From contig JBFWQE010000008.1 of assembly GCA_050249615.1 (NCBI GenBank), forward strand, positions 1 to 64,000: a stretch of DNA of 64,000 nt, given 5' to 3'. The position numbers and the translations under genes are program-made. Positions 14,714 to 24,128 of this stretch are shown piece by piece (positions within the stretch are counted from its first letter, which is position 1; every line of letters starts with the position of its first letter). The notes beneath the pieces were generated by a model that worked only from the letters and a program-made list of their open reading frames with translations, searched no databases and was not told the DNA's origin. The stretch is from VFZN01 sp050249615 (GTDB taxonomy: Bacteria > Acidobacteriota > Vicinamibacteria > Vicinamibacterales > UBA2999).

Positions 14714-17110
14714 ATGCCGAATCGTCGCCCCATGTCACGTCCGATTCTCGTCCTGTTCGCCCTGCTCCTTATCACCCCTGCGGCGCGCGCACAGTCCGCC
14801 CAGTCCCTGGCCGTCTCCGGGCGCGTCGTCGATGTGTCGGGCGCCGTGGTTCCCGGCGCGTCCATGGTGCTCCGCCGCCAGGGGGGCGCGGTGGTGCGCG
14901 AAGCCACGACGGACGCCGATGGCCGCTTTGCCCTGGATGTCCCCGGGCCCGGCGCGTTCACCGTCACAGCCTCGCTCGCCGGGTTCTCCGTCACGCAGGC
15001 CGACATCACGGTGACGGCCAGCGGCCCCACGCTGGAACTCGTCCTGCGGCCTGGCGGGCTGTCGGAAGACCTGACGGTCATCGGGTCGCGCCTGGCCGGC
15101 TCCGAGGAGATGCTGCGCCGGACGCCGGGGTCCTTCGACATCCTCACGACCAACACGTTGGCGGCCTCGCACGTCTTCACCACGAGCGAGGCCCTGCGGA
15201 AGGTGCCGGGGGTGACGGTCCGCGACGAGGAAGGCCTCGGTCTCCGGCCCAATATCGGCATGCGTGGTCTGAACCCGACCCGATCGACGAAGGTGCTGCT
15301 GCTGGAGGACGGTGTGCCGATCGCTTTCGCGCCATACGGGGACAACGCGAGCTACTATCACCCACCCATCGAGCGTTTCGACCGCGTCGAGGTGCTGAAG
15401 GGTTCCAGCCAGATTGGCCACGGTCCCGTCACGCTGGGAGGCGTCATCAACTACATCACGCCCGACGCGCCGAACCGGCCCTCCTTCGCAGTCGATGTGA
15501 CCGGCGGCAACCGGGCGTATGCAAACCTCGGCGGATCATTCGGTGGCCGCTGGTCGGATACGGGTCTTTTCACCCAGGCCATCCGGAAGCAGAGCGACGG
15601 CGCCCGGGACAAAACGCAGAGCGACCTGCTCGACGTCATGGGTAAGGTAACGCAGGACTTCGGCGCGACGCAGCAGCTCTCCGCGCGCGCCAGCTACTAC
15701 GGAGAGAACTCGCAGGTCACCTATAGCGGCCTTCGTGCGGACGAGTACGCGGCCGGGGCACGGCTGAACCCGTTCGCCAATGATCGCTTCGATGGCGGAC
15801 GGTTCGGGGCAAGCGGCGCCTACCGCGCCCTGGCGTGGTCGCGGGTGGCGTTCACAGGCACGGTTTACGGCTCCCGTTTTTCGCGCGACTGGTGGCGTCA
15901 GTCGAGCAACTCCGGGCAGCGCCCGAACGACGCGGCGGACCCGCAGTGCGGCGGTATGGCGAATCTCAACACGACGTGCGGCAACGAGGGCCGCCTGCGG
16001 AACTATTGGCACGCCGGGGCGGACGGTCGCGGGCGCGTGGCCTATCGCGCGGGCGCCGCCCAGGAGACGGACTTCGGCGTGCGCCTGCATACCGAGCGCC
16101 AGGACCGGCGGCAGGAGAACGGCGACACACCGACGGCGCGCAGCGGGCGGCTCGTCGAGGACAACGAGCGGACCACCGACGCGCTCTCGGCCTTCGTGCA
16201 GCACCGCGTGCTGGCCGGCGGCTGGACCGTCACGCCGGGCATCCGTCTCGAGCGCATCGACTACGGGCGCACCAACCGCCTCACCGGCGTTTCGGGCACC
16301 ACCGAGCTCACCGAGTGGATACCCGGTCTCGGCGTGTCGTACGGCCCGACGTCGGACACCACGTTCTTCGCCGGCGTGCACCGCGGCTTCGCGCCCCCCC
16401 GCGCCGAGGACATTATCAACAATACGACGGGCGGCACGGTGGACCTCGACCCGGAGCGGAGCTGGAACTACGAGCTGGGCGCGCGCACGCGCCTCGGCCA
16501 GGTGATTCGCCTCGACGCCGCGCTCTTTCGGCTGGATTACGAGAATCAGATCATCCCGGCGAGCCTCGCTGGCGGCGTTGGTGCGACGCTCACCAACGGC
16601 GGTGAGACGCTACACCAGGGCATTGAGGTCGGCGCAGACGGCGACTGGCGGATGCCACGCGCCCCGGCGCACACGCTCTACAGCCGGGCGGCGTACACCT
16701 GGCTTCCGGTGGCGGAGTTCACCGGCACCCGCACCAGCAACGTGCCGGGGTTCTCGACGACCAGTGTCTCAGGAAACCGGCTTCCGTACGCCCCGGAGAC
16801 GACGCTGGCGCTGACGATGGGCTACCGGCACGACGTGGGGCTGGACGTGCAGGTCGAAGCGCAGCACGTGGGGGACCAGTACGGCGACGACCTCAACACG
16901 CTCCCCGGCACGGCGGATGGCCAGCGCGGGCTGATTCCTAGCTACACCTACTGGAACCTCGCGGCGTCGTGGCGCCTGCCGCGCGTGGGGGGCTCGGTCT
17001 TCCTCGCCGTTAAGAACCTGGCGAACAGCACGGTCATCGTCGATCGAACGCGGGGCATCCTCCCGGGGCATCCGCGGCTGGTGCAGGTGGGTACATCTTG
17101 GCGCTTCTAG
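14714..17110 (+). CDS. TonB-dependent receptor, FecA-like, with N-terminal CarboxypepD_reg-like domain
   Basis: 798 residues from ATG 14714 (ATG 14732 gives 792). Signal peptide ending ...LITPAARAQS, then an Ig-like carboxypeptidase-regulatory domain (about 35-110; VSGRVVDVSGAVVPGASMVL), a plug domain (about 130-240; GLRPNIGMRGLNPTRSTKVL, then a VEVLKGSSQIGHGPVTLGGV motif) and a 22-strand barrel ending in the aromatic VGTSWRF. The plug motifs are closest to ferric-citrate/ferric-dicitrate FecA-type receptors. It acts in the outer membrane with TonB-ExbBD. No anti-sigma partner is next to it. A Fur-box-like palindrome overlaps its promoter, supporting an iron-chelate cargo, although cargo prediction for this superfamily is unreliable. 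Confidence 0.88.
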   Translation: MPNRRPMSRPILVLFALLLITPAARAQSAQSLAVSGRVVDVSGAVVPGASMVLRRQGGAVVREATTDADGRFALDVPGPGAFTVTASLAGFSVTQADITVTASGPTLELVLRPGGLSEDLTVIGSRLAGSEEMLRRTPGSFDILTTNTLAASHVFTTSEALRKVPGVTVRDEEGLGLRPNIGMRGLNPTRSTKVLLLEDGVPIAFAPYGDNASYYHPPIERFDRVEVLKGSSQIGHGPVTLGGVINYITPDAPNRPSFAVDVTGGNRAYANLGGSFGGRWSDTGLFTQAIRKQSDGARDKTQSDLLDVMGKVTQDFGATQQLSARASYYGENSQVTYSGLRADEYAAGARLNPFANDRFDGGRFGASGAYRALAWSRVAFTGTVYGSRFSRDWWRQSSNSGQRPNDAADPQCGGMANLNTTCGNEGRLRNYWHAGADGRGRVAYRAGAAQETDFGVRLHTERQDRRQENGDTPTARSGRLVEDNERTTDALSAFVQHRVLAGGWTVTPGIRLERIDYGRTNRLTGVSGTTELTEWIPGLGVSYGPTSDTTFFAGVHRGFAPPRAEDIINNTTGGTVDLDPERSWNYELGARTRLGQVIRLDAALFRLDYENQIIPASLAGGVGATLTNGGETLHQGIEVGADGDWRMPRAPAHTLYSRAAYTWLPVAEFTGTRTSNVPGFSTTSVSGNRLPYAPETTLALTMGYRHDVGLDVQVEAQHVGDQYGDDLNTLPGTADGQRGLIPSYTYWNLAASWRLPRVGGSVFLAVKNLANSTVIVDRTRGILPGHPRLVQVGTSWRF

Positions 17111-17554
17111 CGCCGCTGGTTGCGATGTCCCTTGCGACGATTCACCGTAGCGGCGCGCGAGGGACGGGCCCATAGACGGAGGCGCGCCATGGTCCCGCCC
17201 AATTGTCCCGTACGTCTGCGCGGGTGGCCTGCTGCTCGCCAGCAGCCTTGCAGGTCGCCGCCTCCGCGTCGGCCCACGATTCGTGCGCTCGAACGCGGCT
17301 TCATGGCCGGCGCGGTCAACGCCGCTCATCGTGCGTCGGGCGAGGTCATACGACGGCTGAGTGGACCCGGCCACATTCGCGCACATCGCATCCGTGATCC
17401 GGGTTGGTGTGAGTCGGACACAGGCACGCCACCTGAACCGTGACGTCGGGGAGGGAGCCCGGCACCGGCCGCTCCAGCACCCTCACCAGCCCATCACGGC
17501 TCGCAGTGCGGTTTCGATGGCGGCGCTGGACGGAACTCCGCCCGGGTACAGCCG
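17111..17554. other. Intergenic stretch without recognised gene
   Basis: About 440 bp between the TonB receptor and the thioredoxin-like gene. All open frames are short and give Arg/Pro/Ser-rich translations unlike a known family. I see no RNA gene or clear repeat. It may be eroded coding sequence. Confidence 0.4.
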
Positions 17555-17890
17555 TCAGGTCGGCGAGGGCAGAGGTGGCGTGGGCTCAGGCATTTCGAAC
17601 ACATCGCGATCCTCGAAGAGAACCGTGGGCGTTCCATAGCCGCGACGGACATCAGAGTCTGGCAGACGGTCGACGTCGACTACCTGGTAGTCGGTCGGAA
17701 CGCCGAGCCGATCCAGGGCCTCATCCAGCCGCTCTCGCATGGTCGCCGTATTCACACAACCCTCGCGTGTCAGGAAGACGATTGCGCGGGTCCGCTTCGT
17801 CTGTCCGGGCGCAGACGTCGGCGCCATGGTGAAGAAGAGAATCAGCACGGCGATTGTGAGCCATGTCTGGTGCGACTCGCAGTTCCACAT
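17555..17890 (-). CDS. Small secreted thioredoxin/glutaredoxin-like protein under MerR control
   Basis: 111 residues. An N-terminal hydrophobic segment (WLTIAVLILFFTMAPTSA) acts as signal peptide or anchor. The rest has a thioredoxin-fold pattern: AIVFLTREGCVNT, with a single cysteine in the usual active-site turn, then YQVVDVDRLP and a cis-proline strand YGTPTVLFED. The second CxxC cysteine is missing (C-V-N-T), as in monothiol types. The MerR promoter at 17897-17928 would start transcription at or next to this ATG, so the mRNA would be nearly leaderless or the true start is internal (ATG at codon 22). Possible role: thiol redox or metal-stress repair outside the cytosol. Confidence 0.65.
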   Translation of the reverse strand: MWNCESHQTWLTIAVLILFFTMAPTSAPGQTKRTRAIVFLTREGCVNTATMRERLDEALDRLGVPTDYQVVDVDRLPDSDVRRGYGTPTVLFEDRDVFEMPEPTPPLPSPT

Positions 17891-17896
17891 ACGGTA

Positions 17897-17928
17897 AGCT
17901 TACGAACCGTACCTGAGTACGGAGTCAA
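17897..17928 (-). promoter_or_regulatory. MerR-type promoter/operator driving the thioredoxin-like gene
   Basis: On the minus strand: TTGACT (-35, 17923-17928), a perfect dyad CCGTAC-tcag-GTACGG (17907-17922), TTCG, then TAAGCT (-10, 17897-17902). The 20-bp spacer with a dyad filling it is the signature of promoters that MerR activators untwist. The dyad closely resembles mer operators, and the divergent gene encodes a MerR with the full cysteine triad. Confidence 0.8.
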
Positions 17929-17933
17929 CATCC

Positions 17934-18365
17934 GTGACGTCCGCGCCAGCGCTCACCATTGGTACGCTCGCCGAACAGGCCGGCGTCACTGTCGAATCGA
18001 TCCGCTTCTACCAGCGGAAGGGCCTGGTCCCACAGCCGGCCCGGCCGCCTGGGGGCACGCGGCGCTACGCGGCGTCCGCCGTGGCCCGGGTGCGGTTCAT
18101 CAAGGCCGCGCAGGCCTGGGGCTTCAGTCTCGCCGAGATCGCCGAGCTGCTGCAGATCGAGGACGGAATCCGGTGTGACGATGCACGGCGAATCGCCGAG
18201 ATACGACTGGCGACCGTTCGTCGCAAGATCCGGGAACTGCAAGGCATGGCGGCGGCGTTGCAGGCAGCGGTCCGGTCCTGTCGGAACCGGCGAGGGGTCG
18301 TCTTCTGTCCCATCATCGCCTCACTCTGCGGAACCGACCCGCCACGATGCGGGTCGCAACGATGA
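17934..18365 (+). CDS. MerR-family regulator with mercury-type cysteine triad
   Basis: 143 residues from GTG 17934. Residues 6-75 form the winged-helix DNA-binding domain (LTIGTLAEQAGVTVESIRFY, GGTRRYAASAVARVRFIKAA). Cysteines C81, C116 and C125 have the same spacing (35 and 9) as the three Hg(II) ligands of Tn501 MerR (C82, C117, C126). It is divergent from a thioredoxin-like gene across a MerR-type promoter. No merT/merP/merA stands next to it, so its target is a thiol protein rather than a mer operon. A soft-metal or organomercury/arsenic response is the likely signal. Confidence 0.85.
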   Translation: MTSAPALTIGTLAEQAGVTVESIRFYQRKGLVPQPARPPGGTRRYAASAVARVRFIKAAQAWGFSLAEIAELLQIEDGIRCDDARRIAEIRLATVRRKIRELQGMAAALQAAVRSCRNRRGVVFCPIIASLCGTDPPRCGSQR

Positions 18366-18385
18366 GACATGGGGAGCGCTGCCAC

Positions 18386-19612
18386 ATGTCGCTGAGGAGC
18401 CCGCTCGCCGTCATCATTCCGGCTCTGGCGCGTGACGCCCACCTGCTGCACCGCCTGCTCACGGACATCGGCGCCTCCGAAGGCGTCGAACGGGTCGTCG
18501 CTGTTCCCGGTGACGAACTCGACGCCCTCGACGAGTTGCGGCGCGCCCACTCCGCCGTTCACTGGGTGGGGTCCGCGCGAGGCCGGGCGCGGCAGATGAA
18601 TGCCGGTGCGGAGCGGACCCACGCGCAGTGGCTGCTGTTCCTGCATGCGGACTCCAGGCTGTCCGCTGGGTGGCTGGACGAGGTCGTCGACAAGGCGGCC
18701 GGACGCGGTGCCCTATGGGGCTGTTTCCGGTTCGCCCTGGACAGCCCGGCGTGGCAAGCGCGGCTTCTGGAGGCCGCCGTGCGCGCCCGAGTGGCGATGT
18801 GGTCGTTGCCCTATGGTGACCAGGGCGTCTTCGTTCGCCGCGATGTATTCGGAGCGGTCAGCGGCTACGCTGATCTGCCGTTGATGGAAGACGTGCGACT
18901 GGCACGCGATCTGGCGCGCCTGGCCAGGCCCTGGCGGAGTCGGCTGCCGTTGGTGACATCGGCTCGCCGCTGGACACGCGAGGGATGGCTGGCGCGAAGC
19001 CGACGCAATCTGTGGCTTCTCGTGCGTTACCTGGCCGGCGCGGACGCTGCACGGCTCGCCCGAGAGTACTCGCCGCCGGGCCCAGTGCTGGTCGTGGCTC
19101 CCAGGCCGATGGAGGCGGTATCGGCGAAGGAATCCGAAGGCTGGAACCGGGGGCTCGATGGCCTCAGCGCGATCGTCGCGTCGACCCGCGGACTGCGGGG
19201 CCTCGTGCCCCTCCGATGGGCCGACCTCAGGCCTGGTGTCCTCGAAGGGCTCGGCGCCGACCTCGAACTCCTGCCGCTATCCGCGCCCGCCCAGCCAAGC
19301 GACCTTGGAGCCCTGTGCGAGGGCGTCGCCGGCCATGGATCCATCACGCTGCTGCTGGGTCCAGGCGGCACGAACATCCCTGACGCGGTCATCAGGCACG
19401 TCAGCGCGCAGCTCGAACACGCCGGCGCCGATGTGGTGTTGGGCACAGATGATAAGGGATGCTGCCGACTGTTTGGCTTGGCTCAGGCCCTCCGGCCGTC
19501 GCTGCGCGGCCTGAACTGGGCCACAGCCGATCTGGCTGTGGCCGTCCGCAGTCGCGCGCGAGGCGCGGCCTGCTCGTTGTCGGAGGTGCCGATCCCTCCC
19601 CAACTGTCCTGA
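18386..19612 (+). CDS. Fused TIGR04283-TIGR04282-type arsenosugar glycosyltransferase
   Basis: 408 residues from ATG 18386 (GGGGAG 10 bp upstream). Residues 5-225 are a GT-A glycosyltransferase of the TIGR04283 type (LAVIIPALARD, GRARQMNAGAERTHAQWLLF, LHADSRLSAGWL, LPYGDQGVFVRRDVFGAVSG, LPLMEDVRLARDL). Residues 235-400 resemble the TIGR04282 (DUF2064) family: DVVLGTDDKGCCRLFGLAQA aligns with VVLGPAEDGGYYLIGLKG of the protein encoded at 32627, and LNWATADLAVAVRSRARG with IAWGTSTVLAETVHRARA. The SDLP metal motif is altered (PGGTNIP), so the second domain may be inactive. Both families were named rSAM/selenodomain-associated transferases and accompany ArsS. Confidence 0.82.
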   Translation: MSLRSPLAVIIPALARDAHLLHRLLTDIGASEGVERVVAVPGDELDALDELRRAHSAVHWVGSARGRARQMNAGAERTHAQWLLFLHADSRLSAGWLDEVVDKAAGRGALWGCFRFALDSPAWQARLLEAAVRARVAMWSLPYGDQGVFVRRDVFGAVSGYADLPLMEDVRLARDLARLARPWRSRLPLVTSARRWTREGWLARSRRNLWLLVRYLAGADAARLAREYSPPGPVLVVAPRPMEAVSAKESEGWNRGLDGLSAIVASTRGLRGLVPLRWADLRPGVLEGLGADLELLPLSAPAQPSDLGALCEGVAGHGSITLLLGPGGTNIPDAVIRHVSAQLEHAGADVVLGTDDKGCCRLFGLAQALRPSLRGLNWATADLAVAVRSRARGAACSLSEVPIPPQLS

Positions 19613-19666
19613 CCGGCCTGGCCCTCAGCCCAACCGTGCCGGCCGCACGATCCCGGATTCGCCATC

Positions 19667-19936
19667 TCAGTTGACCAACCGGCTGGTAGTCCCTGGGATT
19701 GGTGCCTCTCCCATTCGGTCGGTGATCGTGGTTCGTGCGTAGACCTCGAGCGAGACCGGCCGTACCCTGCGCAACAGTGCTTCCACCGCCGCCCACGACG
19801 GCGCCTCCAGGTCCTCGCAAATGTCGAGTGCGGCCACGACGATCACGTCCTGCTGAACGGCGTCCAGCGTCCCGAACTCGTCGGTCTGGCGTACCAAGGC
19901 GTCCCGAACGGCGTCAATGATCTGCTGAGTGGTCAT
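19667..19936 (-). CDS. Small hypothetical protein
   Basis: 89 residues starting MTTQQIIDAVRDALVRQTDE. It looks helical in the first half (ALDICEDLEAPSWAAVEALL) and basic in the second. No family recognised, no signal peptide or membrane segment. The codon pattern (GC-rich third positions) supports it being real. It is convergent with the glycosyltransferase gene, 54 bp away. Confidence 0.5.
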   Translation of the reverse strand: MTTQQIIDAVRDALVRQTDEFGTLDAVQQDVIVVAALDICEDLEAPSWAAVEALLRRVRPVSLEVYARTTITDRMGEAPIPGTTSRLVN

Positions 19937-20075
19937 GATGAGGCTCCCGGCGCGTGACCGCACCCGGCTCCACAGCTGGCTGCCGCCGAGTCGACGGACC
20001 CGCACCGCCAGCGGCGCGAGAGAGCCCGGTCACGCCTCGGAGCGTGCCGGCATGACCGGGGCATCGACTCCGCGT

Positions 20076-20840
20076 TCAGTGAGGCGGGAACGTCACGACG
20101 TTGCGCACCGCCACTTGGATGCGACCGTCGGGAAGCACCTTGGGCGGCACCGCAACGCCCTCCGCGACGCCCTCGCCCCAGACCGGATGCCTGAGCGCGC
20201 ATTGGAAGGAGACCACTCCATCGGCGCGGGAAATGATGGGCCGCTCGGACTGAAACCGCATGACGATCGGCTCGCGCGGCTGACCACTTTCGCCAGCGGT
20301 CCGGTGCACGACGTACTCACCGAAAACACCCGCGGTTCCCGGGGGCACCCAGAGACCGGCGGCCCCGCCGTATTGCCCGTGCAGCATGACGCCCGCGGGA
20401 TTGGTCACCATGAACATCCACCCGCCTCCGTCCACCAGGTAGCCCTCGCTCGGCACGCGGTCTTCCGAGATCGTGTAGGCGCGGTAGTTGTTTCGTCTGG
20501 CGTCCATGAACCCGAAGAACACGGCCCCGGAATCGGCGTCCGTTCCCCTGAAATCGAGGCCGAACCGTGCGAGGAAGTACTCGGCCGCCTCGGCCCGGTG
20601 TTCCGCGATCTCGGCGTCGTTCCGCCCACGGATCTGCTTCTGATAGAACTCCGCGGAAGTCTCGGTATCGGGCGTGGCCGGGTCGAAGATCCCGTTCTGC
20701 ATGAACACCATGTACTTCACGAAGCCGTCGGGTGTGGGGCTGGCGGCCTGTCGTCCCTGCGCCATCGCGGGCACGGCCATGAGCAGGGTGGGCAGGACGA
20801 GCAGCGCGACACGCGTGGAGATGCCCCTCAATCGATGCAT
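20076..20840 (-). CDS. Secreted hypothetical protein
   Basis: 254 residues with a clear signal peptide (MHRLRGISTRVALLVLPTLL, ending in AMAQG) and GGAGG 5 bp before the ATG. The mature protein contains FVKYMVFMQNGIFDPATPDT and an SGAVFFGFMDARRNNYRAYT-like region, then a beta-rich C-terminus. I do not recognise the family. It follows the TonB receptor gene on the same strand (185 bp apart), so it may be a periplasmic partner of that receptor. Confidence 0.7.
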   Translation of the reverse strand: MHRLRGISTRVALLVLPTLLMAVPAMAQGRQAASPTPDGFVKYMVFMQNGIFDPATPDTETSAEFYQKQIRGRNDAEIAEHRAEAAEYFLARFGLDFRGTDADSGAVFFGFMDARRNNYRAYTISEDRVPSEGYLVDGGGWMFMVTNPAGVMLHGQYGGAAGLWVPPGTAGVFGEYVVHRTAGESGQPREPIVMRFQSERPIISRADGVVSFQCALRHPVWGEGVAEGVAVPPKVLPDGRIQVAVRNVVTFPPH

Positions 20841-21025
20841 GCGAACCTCCAGAGCAGCAAGCCGTGATGGCTTGTGGATGAGATGGACCGAGCGGCCGCG
20901 TCCATGCGGCCACCGGTGTAGTCTGGTCAGCGCGTCGAGCGTTACGCCGCACGCGCTGAGACACCGACTCGCCGCCGGCGGGCATCGCCCGCAAGATGCC
21001 TTCTGTGGGCTGCCTCTGCGCGGCC

Positions 21026-23872
21026 TCAGAAGTCGAACCGGAAGCCGAGCATTGCCGTGCGTGGGTCCAGCGAGGCGATGATCCGGTCGAACTGCGCGCC
21101 GTTCAACAGGTTGAAGTTCGAGACCGCGTTCGTATTGAGCAGGTTGAAGAGGTCCAGCATCGCGCTGACACGGTAGCGCCCACCGAACGTGAACGACTTG
21201 TCGACGCGGATGTCGACCAGCGCGACGGTGTCGGACCTGTTGTTGTCGATGTCTTCGAGGAAGAACGTTTGCGTGCCGGCGTTCGGCAGGGCGGCGCGGA
21301 TGAGCCTCGCGAACTGCCAGCCGCTCTGGGCCCGGACGTTGCCGGCCACGCCGATTTCGTACGGGAAGGTATAGCGGCCCAGGACACGGGCCTGCCAGTT
21401 CGTGCTCTCCTGCCGATTCGATACGTCGGGGAAGACGTTCTGGAAGTAGTTGATGCCCAGCGGGTCGGAGTTGAGCGGGCTGGTGGAGGCCGAGTTCTGC
21501 CTCAGCTCGTCCCGCCACTGATAATCGAAGCTGCTCTGGACGAACAGATTCCGCCTGAAGCGCTTGTTGAAGGCCACCTGAACAGTGTCGTAGTTGTAGT
21601 CGCCACCGCCGACGCTTTCCGGAATGTTCGTCACGACGTTCCGCACCTGACCGCGGAGGTTGTCGGGAATGTCGAAGACACGGAAGGTCTGTACACCAGT
21701 CGTACCGTTGACGAAGTCCCCGATTGTGACCGGGATGTCGCGCGGTACCGTGAACTGGCCTTCGCGGACGATGTTGAGTGTGGTGAACTCGTCGCGGGTC
21801 ATCTTGCGCACGTAGGCGAAGCGGATCGAGGATTCCCCCCAGAACTGCCGTTCGTACGACGCGTTGAATTCGTCGGCATACGGCGTCTCGAGATCGGGAT
21901 CGAGGGTCGTGCTGCTGCCCCCCGCCGACGCCACGAGCGCACCCAGTTCCTGCGACCCGTCGTAGATGCGATTGCCATTCAGGTCGTTGAACCGGTAGTC
22001 GCGCGTGTTCGTGCCGCCGGGGTTCAGGTTGGCGAGGCGATCCGCGAAGTTGAAGTAGTAGCGGCCGTAGAACGCCTTCACCACCGATCGGCCCGCGCGA
22101 TCGGGCGTGATGCTCACGCCGAGTCGCGGGGCGACCTTGTTGGAGACCAGGAGCGTCTCCCCCGGCACGGTCGCCGTCGCGAAGATCTCGCCGAGGACGG
22201 GAGTGCGGATCGAGTCTTGGTAGTGCGGCCGCTGCCGGTCGTACCGCACGCCCAGGGTCACCGTGACGCGGTCGTTCACGCTCCACTTGTCCTGCGCGAA
22301 CAGCGAGTAGCGCTGGTTGCGGTCGTCGGCACCGGTCCACCCCGTGCCGAACGACTCGAACGTGCCGAGGTCGGTCAGCCGCACGAGGTCCACCGCGCCA
22401 TTGAGGTCGCGGTACAGGAGCGGCCCCGACGAGCCGTTGTTGGCGAACTGCGACCGATCGTCCTGCCACTCGAATCCGGCCTTCAAGTCGTGCGACCCGG
22501 CCTTGCCGGGCAGGAAGTACGTCAACGTCGCGGTCACCTGCGGCTTGTTGCGATCGAAGGTGAACGGGCCGCCGGCATCACCCGCCAGCCAGCCCGCACC
22601 GGTCTGGACGCCGGTGCCGGTGTCCTCTCGCGGTGGGTTCGACTCGAACGGCACGGCCGGCTGCATCGGCCACCCGAAGCCGAACACGCCCACCTTGACG
22701 TCGGTGAACATCCGGTTGCTCCAGACGCGCTGGTGCTGGCCGTTGTACATCCACGACTCGCTGTCCTGCGCGAGGATGGAATCGGGGCCGACGGTGTTCG
22801 ACAACCCTCGACGCGGCTTCAGCTTCTGGCCCCACTGGTAGTAGCCGACCAGCGTATCCGCCCCGCCGATCTTGCCGGTCACCTTCGCCGTGTAGTTGTC
22901 GAACTCGCCGAGGTCCGTGAAGGCGCGCGGGACACCTGAGATGGCCTTGTCGATCTTGAAGTGGTTGTAGGCGGTGTAGAACCACACGCGGTCCTTCCTG
23001 ATCGGCCCGCCGATGTCGGTGTGCGCCTCCCAGAACTGCAGGTTGGGCTGGCCGGTGTCGCCGCGCCGCTCGTTGTCGGCGTCCAGGTTGTCGCCGACGA
23101 AGCTCTCGTCCTCCCACGTGATGTTGTTCAGCGATCGGAACTCGTTGCCGCCGCTCTTGATCGTCGAGAACACTGCCGAGCCCGGTGTCATCATCGTCAC
23201 ATCACCGCCCGCCGCGCTCACCGACATCTCCTCGTGGGCGAAGAAGTCCTGGTAGATGCCGGCGCCACCAGTGCCCTCGGTGGTGTCGATGCCATCGGTG
23301 ACCACGCGGTTCTGGTTGCGGACACCGAAGCTCTCGTAGCCGACCTGCTGGCTCTTGTGGCTGCCCCCGACGTCGAAGCCGAGCATCCGCACCCCGGGCG
23401 ACTGCGACAGCGTCGCCCAGATGTCGGTCGCCGAAGGGATGGTGGCGAGCTGCGCCGCGTTGAACTCCGACCCTACCGTCGTGGATGTCACGTCGACGAC
23501 CGGCGAGTCTCCGGTGACGGTCACCGTCTCCTGCAGGGTGGCCACCTGCAGCTCCAGATCCACGCTGAGCGTCTGGCCCAGTGCGAGCACGATGTTCTCG
23601 CGGCGAACCGTCTGGAACCCGGCGAGTTCGAAGGTCAGGACATAGCGTCCGGGAGGCAGCGACGGGAACCGGTAGCGCCCGTCCACCTCCGTCACCGTCG
23701 TCTGCCCGCCAATCAGCGCGGGGGACTCGGCGGTCACGGTCACGCCCGGCAGGCTGGCCTGCTGCGCATCGGTGACCACGCCCTGCAGCCGGCCCTGAGC
23801 GATCTGCGCATGTACCGGGGTCACCAGCAGTGCCGTGATTAGAGAGAGTACCGTCAATACGCTACGCGCCAT
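21026..23872 (-). CDS. TonB-dependent receptor, Oar/CarboxypepD_reg-like type
   Basis: 948 residues. Signal peptide MARSVLTVLSLITALLVTPV ending in HAQ; carboxypeptidase-regulatory-like domain at about 25-110 (LQGVVTDAQQASLPGVTVTA, GRYRFPSLPPGRYVLTFELA); plug-like region at about 120-240 with NRVVTDGIDTTEG; large barrel ending in AMLGFRFDF with the terminal phenylalanine. This size and layout are the expanded receptor family of Acidobacteriota. ATG 23872 is chosen because it precedes the signal peptide directly and has GGAGGTCC upstream. Cargo unknown; possibly peptides or glycans. Confidence 0.88.
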   Translation of the reverse strand: MARSVLTVLSLITALLVTPVHAQIAQGRLQGVVTDAQQASLPGVTVTAESPALIGGQTTVTEVDGRYRFPSLPPGRYVLTFELAGFQTVRRENIVLALGQTLSVDLELQVATLQETVTVTGDSPVVDVTSTTVGSEFNAAQLATIPSATDIWATLSQSPGVRMLGFDVGGSHKSQQVGYESFGVRNQNRVVTDGIDTTEGTGGAGIYQDFFAHEEMSVSAAGGDVTMMTPGSAVFSTIKSGGNEFRSLNNITWEDESFVGDNLDADNERRGDTGQPNLQFWEAHTDIGGPIRKDRVWFYTAYNHFKIDKAISGVPRAFTDLGEFDNYTAKVTGKIGGADTLVGYYQWGQKLKPRRGLSNTVGPDSILAQDSESWMYNGQHQRVWSNRMFTDVKVGVFGFGWPMQPAVPFESNPPREDTGTGVQTGAGWLAGDAGGPFTFDRNKPQVTATLTYFLPGKAGSHDLKAGFEWQDDRSQFANNGSSGPLLYRDLNGAVDLVRLTDLGTFESFGTGWTGADDRNQRYSLFAQDKWSVNDRVTVTLGVRYDRQRPHYQDSIRTPVLGEIFATATVPGETLLVSNKVAPRLGVSITPDRAGRSVVKAFYGRYYFNFADRLANLNPGGTNTRDYRFNDLNGNRIYDGSQELGALVASAGGSSTTLDPDLETPYADEFNASYERQFWGESSIRFAYVRKMTRDEFTTLNIVREGQFTVPRDIPVTIGDFVNGTTGVQTFRVFDIPDNLRGQVRNVVTNIPESVGGGDYNYDTVQVAFNKRFRRNLFVQSSFDYQWRDELRQNSASTSPLNSDPLGINYFQNVFPDVSNRQESTNWQARVLGRYTFPYEIGVAGNVRAQSGWQFARLIRAALPNAGTQTFFLEDIDNNRSDTVALVDIRVDKSFTFGGRYRVSAMLDLFNLLNTNAVSNFNLLNGAQFDRIIASLDPRTAMLGFRFDF

Positions 23873-24128
23873 CTCGGACCTCCAGGTCGTCGCCACGATA
23901 AGTCAGGATGCTCGGTGACCGGCCCGCCGCCCCCGCGTTGGAGAGGGGCGACGGACCGATCGGCCAGGCGGCGCCACGCCCGGCGTCCGAGCGGGACACG
24001 GGCCGGCGGTGAGGAGAAGCGATGTCCGCCGGCCTGCGGCCCAATGGCTGCGTAGTCGCGCGCCGCAGGCGGGCGTTACAGCGGCGCGCCTGTAACACGC
24101 CGCCGGTCGCGCACGTAGTAGACAGGGT

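Noticed and set aside
17120..17443. 107-codon frame after the TonB receptor
   Set aside because: Arg/Pro-rich, no ribosome-binding site or family; probably not a gene.
20996..22939. 647-codon plus-strand open frame
   Set aside because: It is antisense to the TonB receptor, has Arg/Val/Glu-rich composition from complementary GC-rich codons and matches no family.
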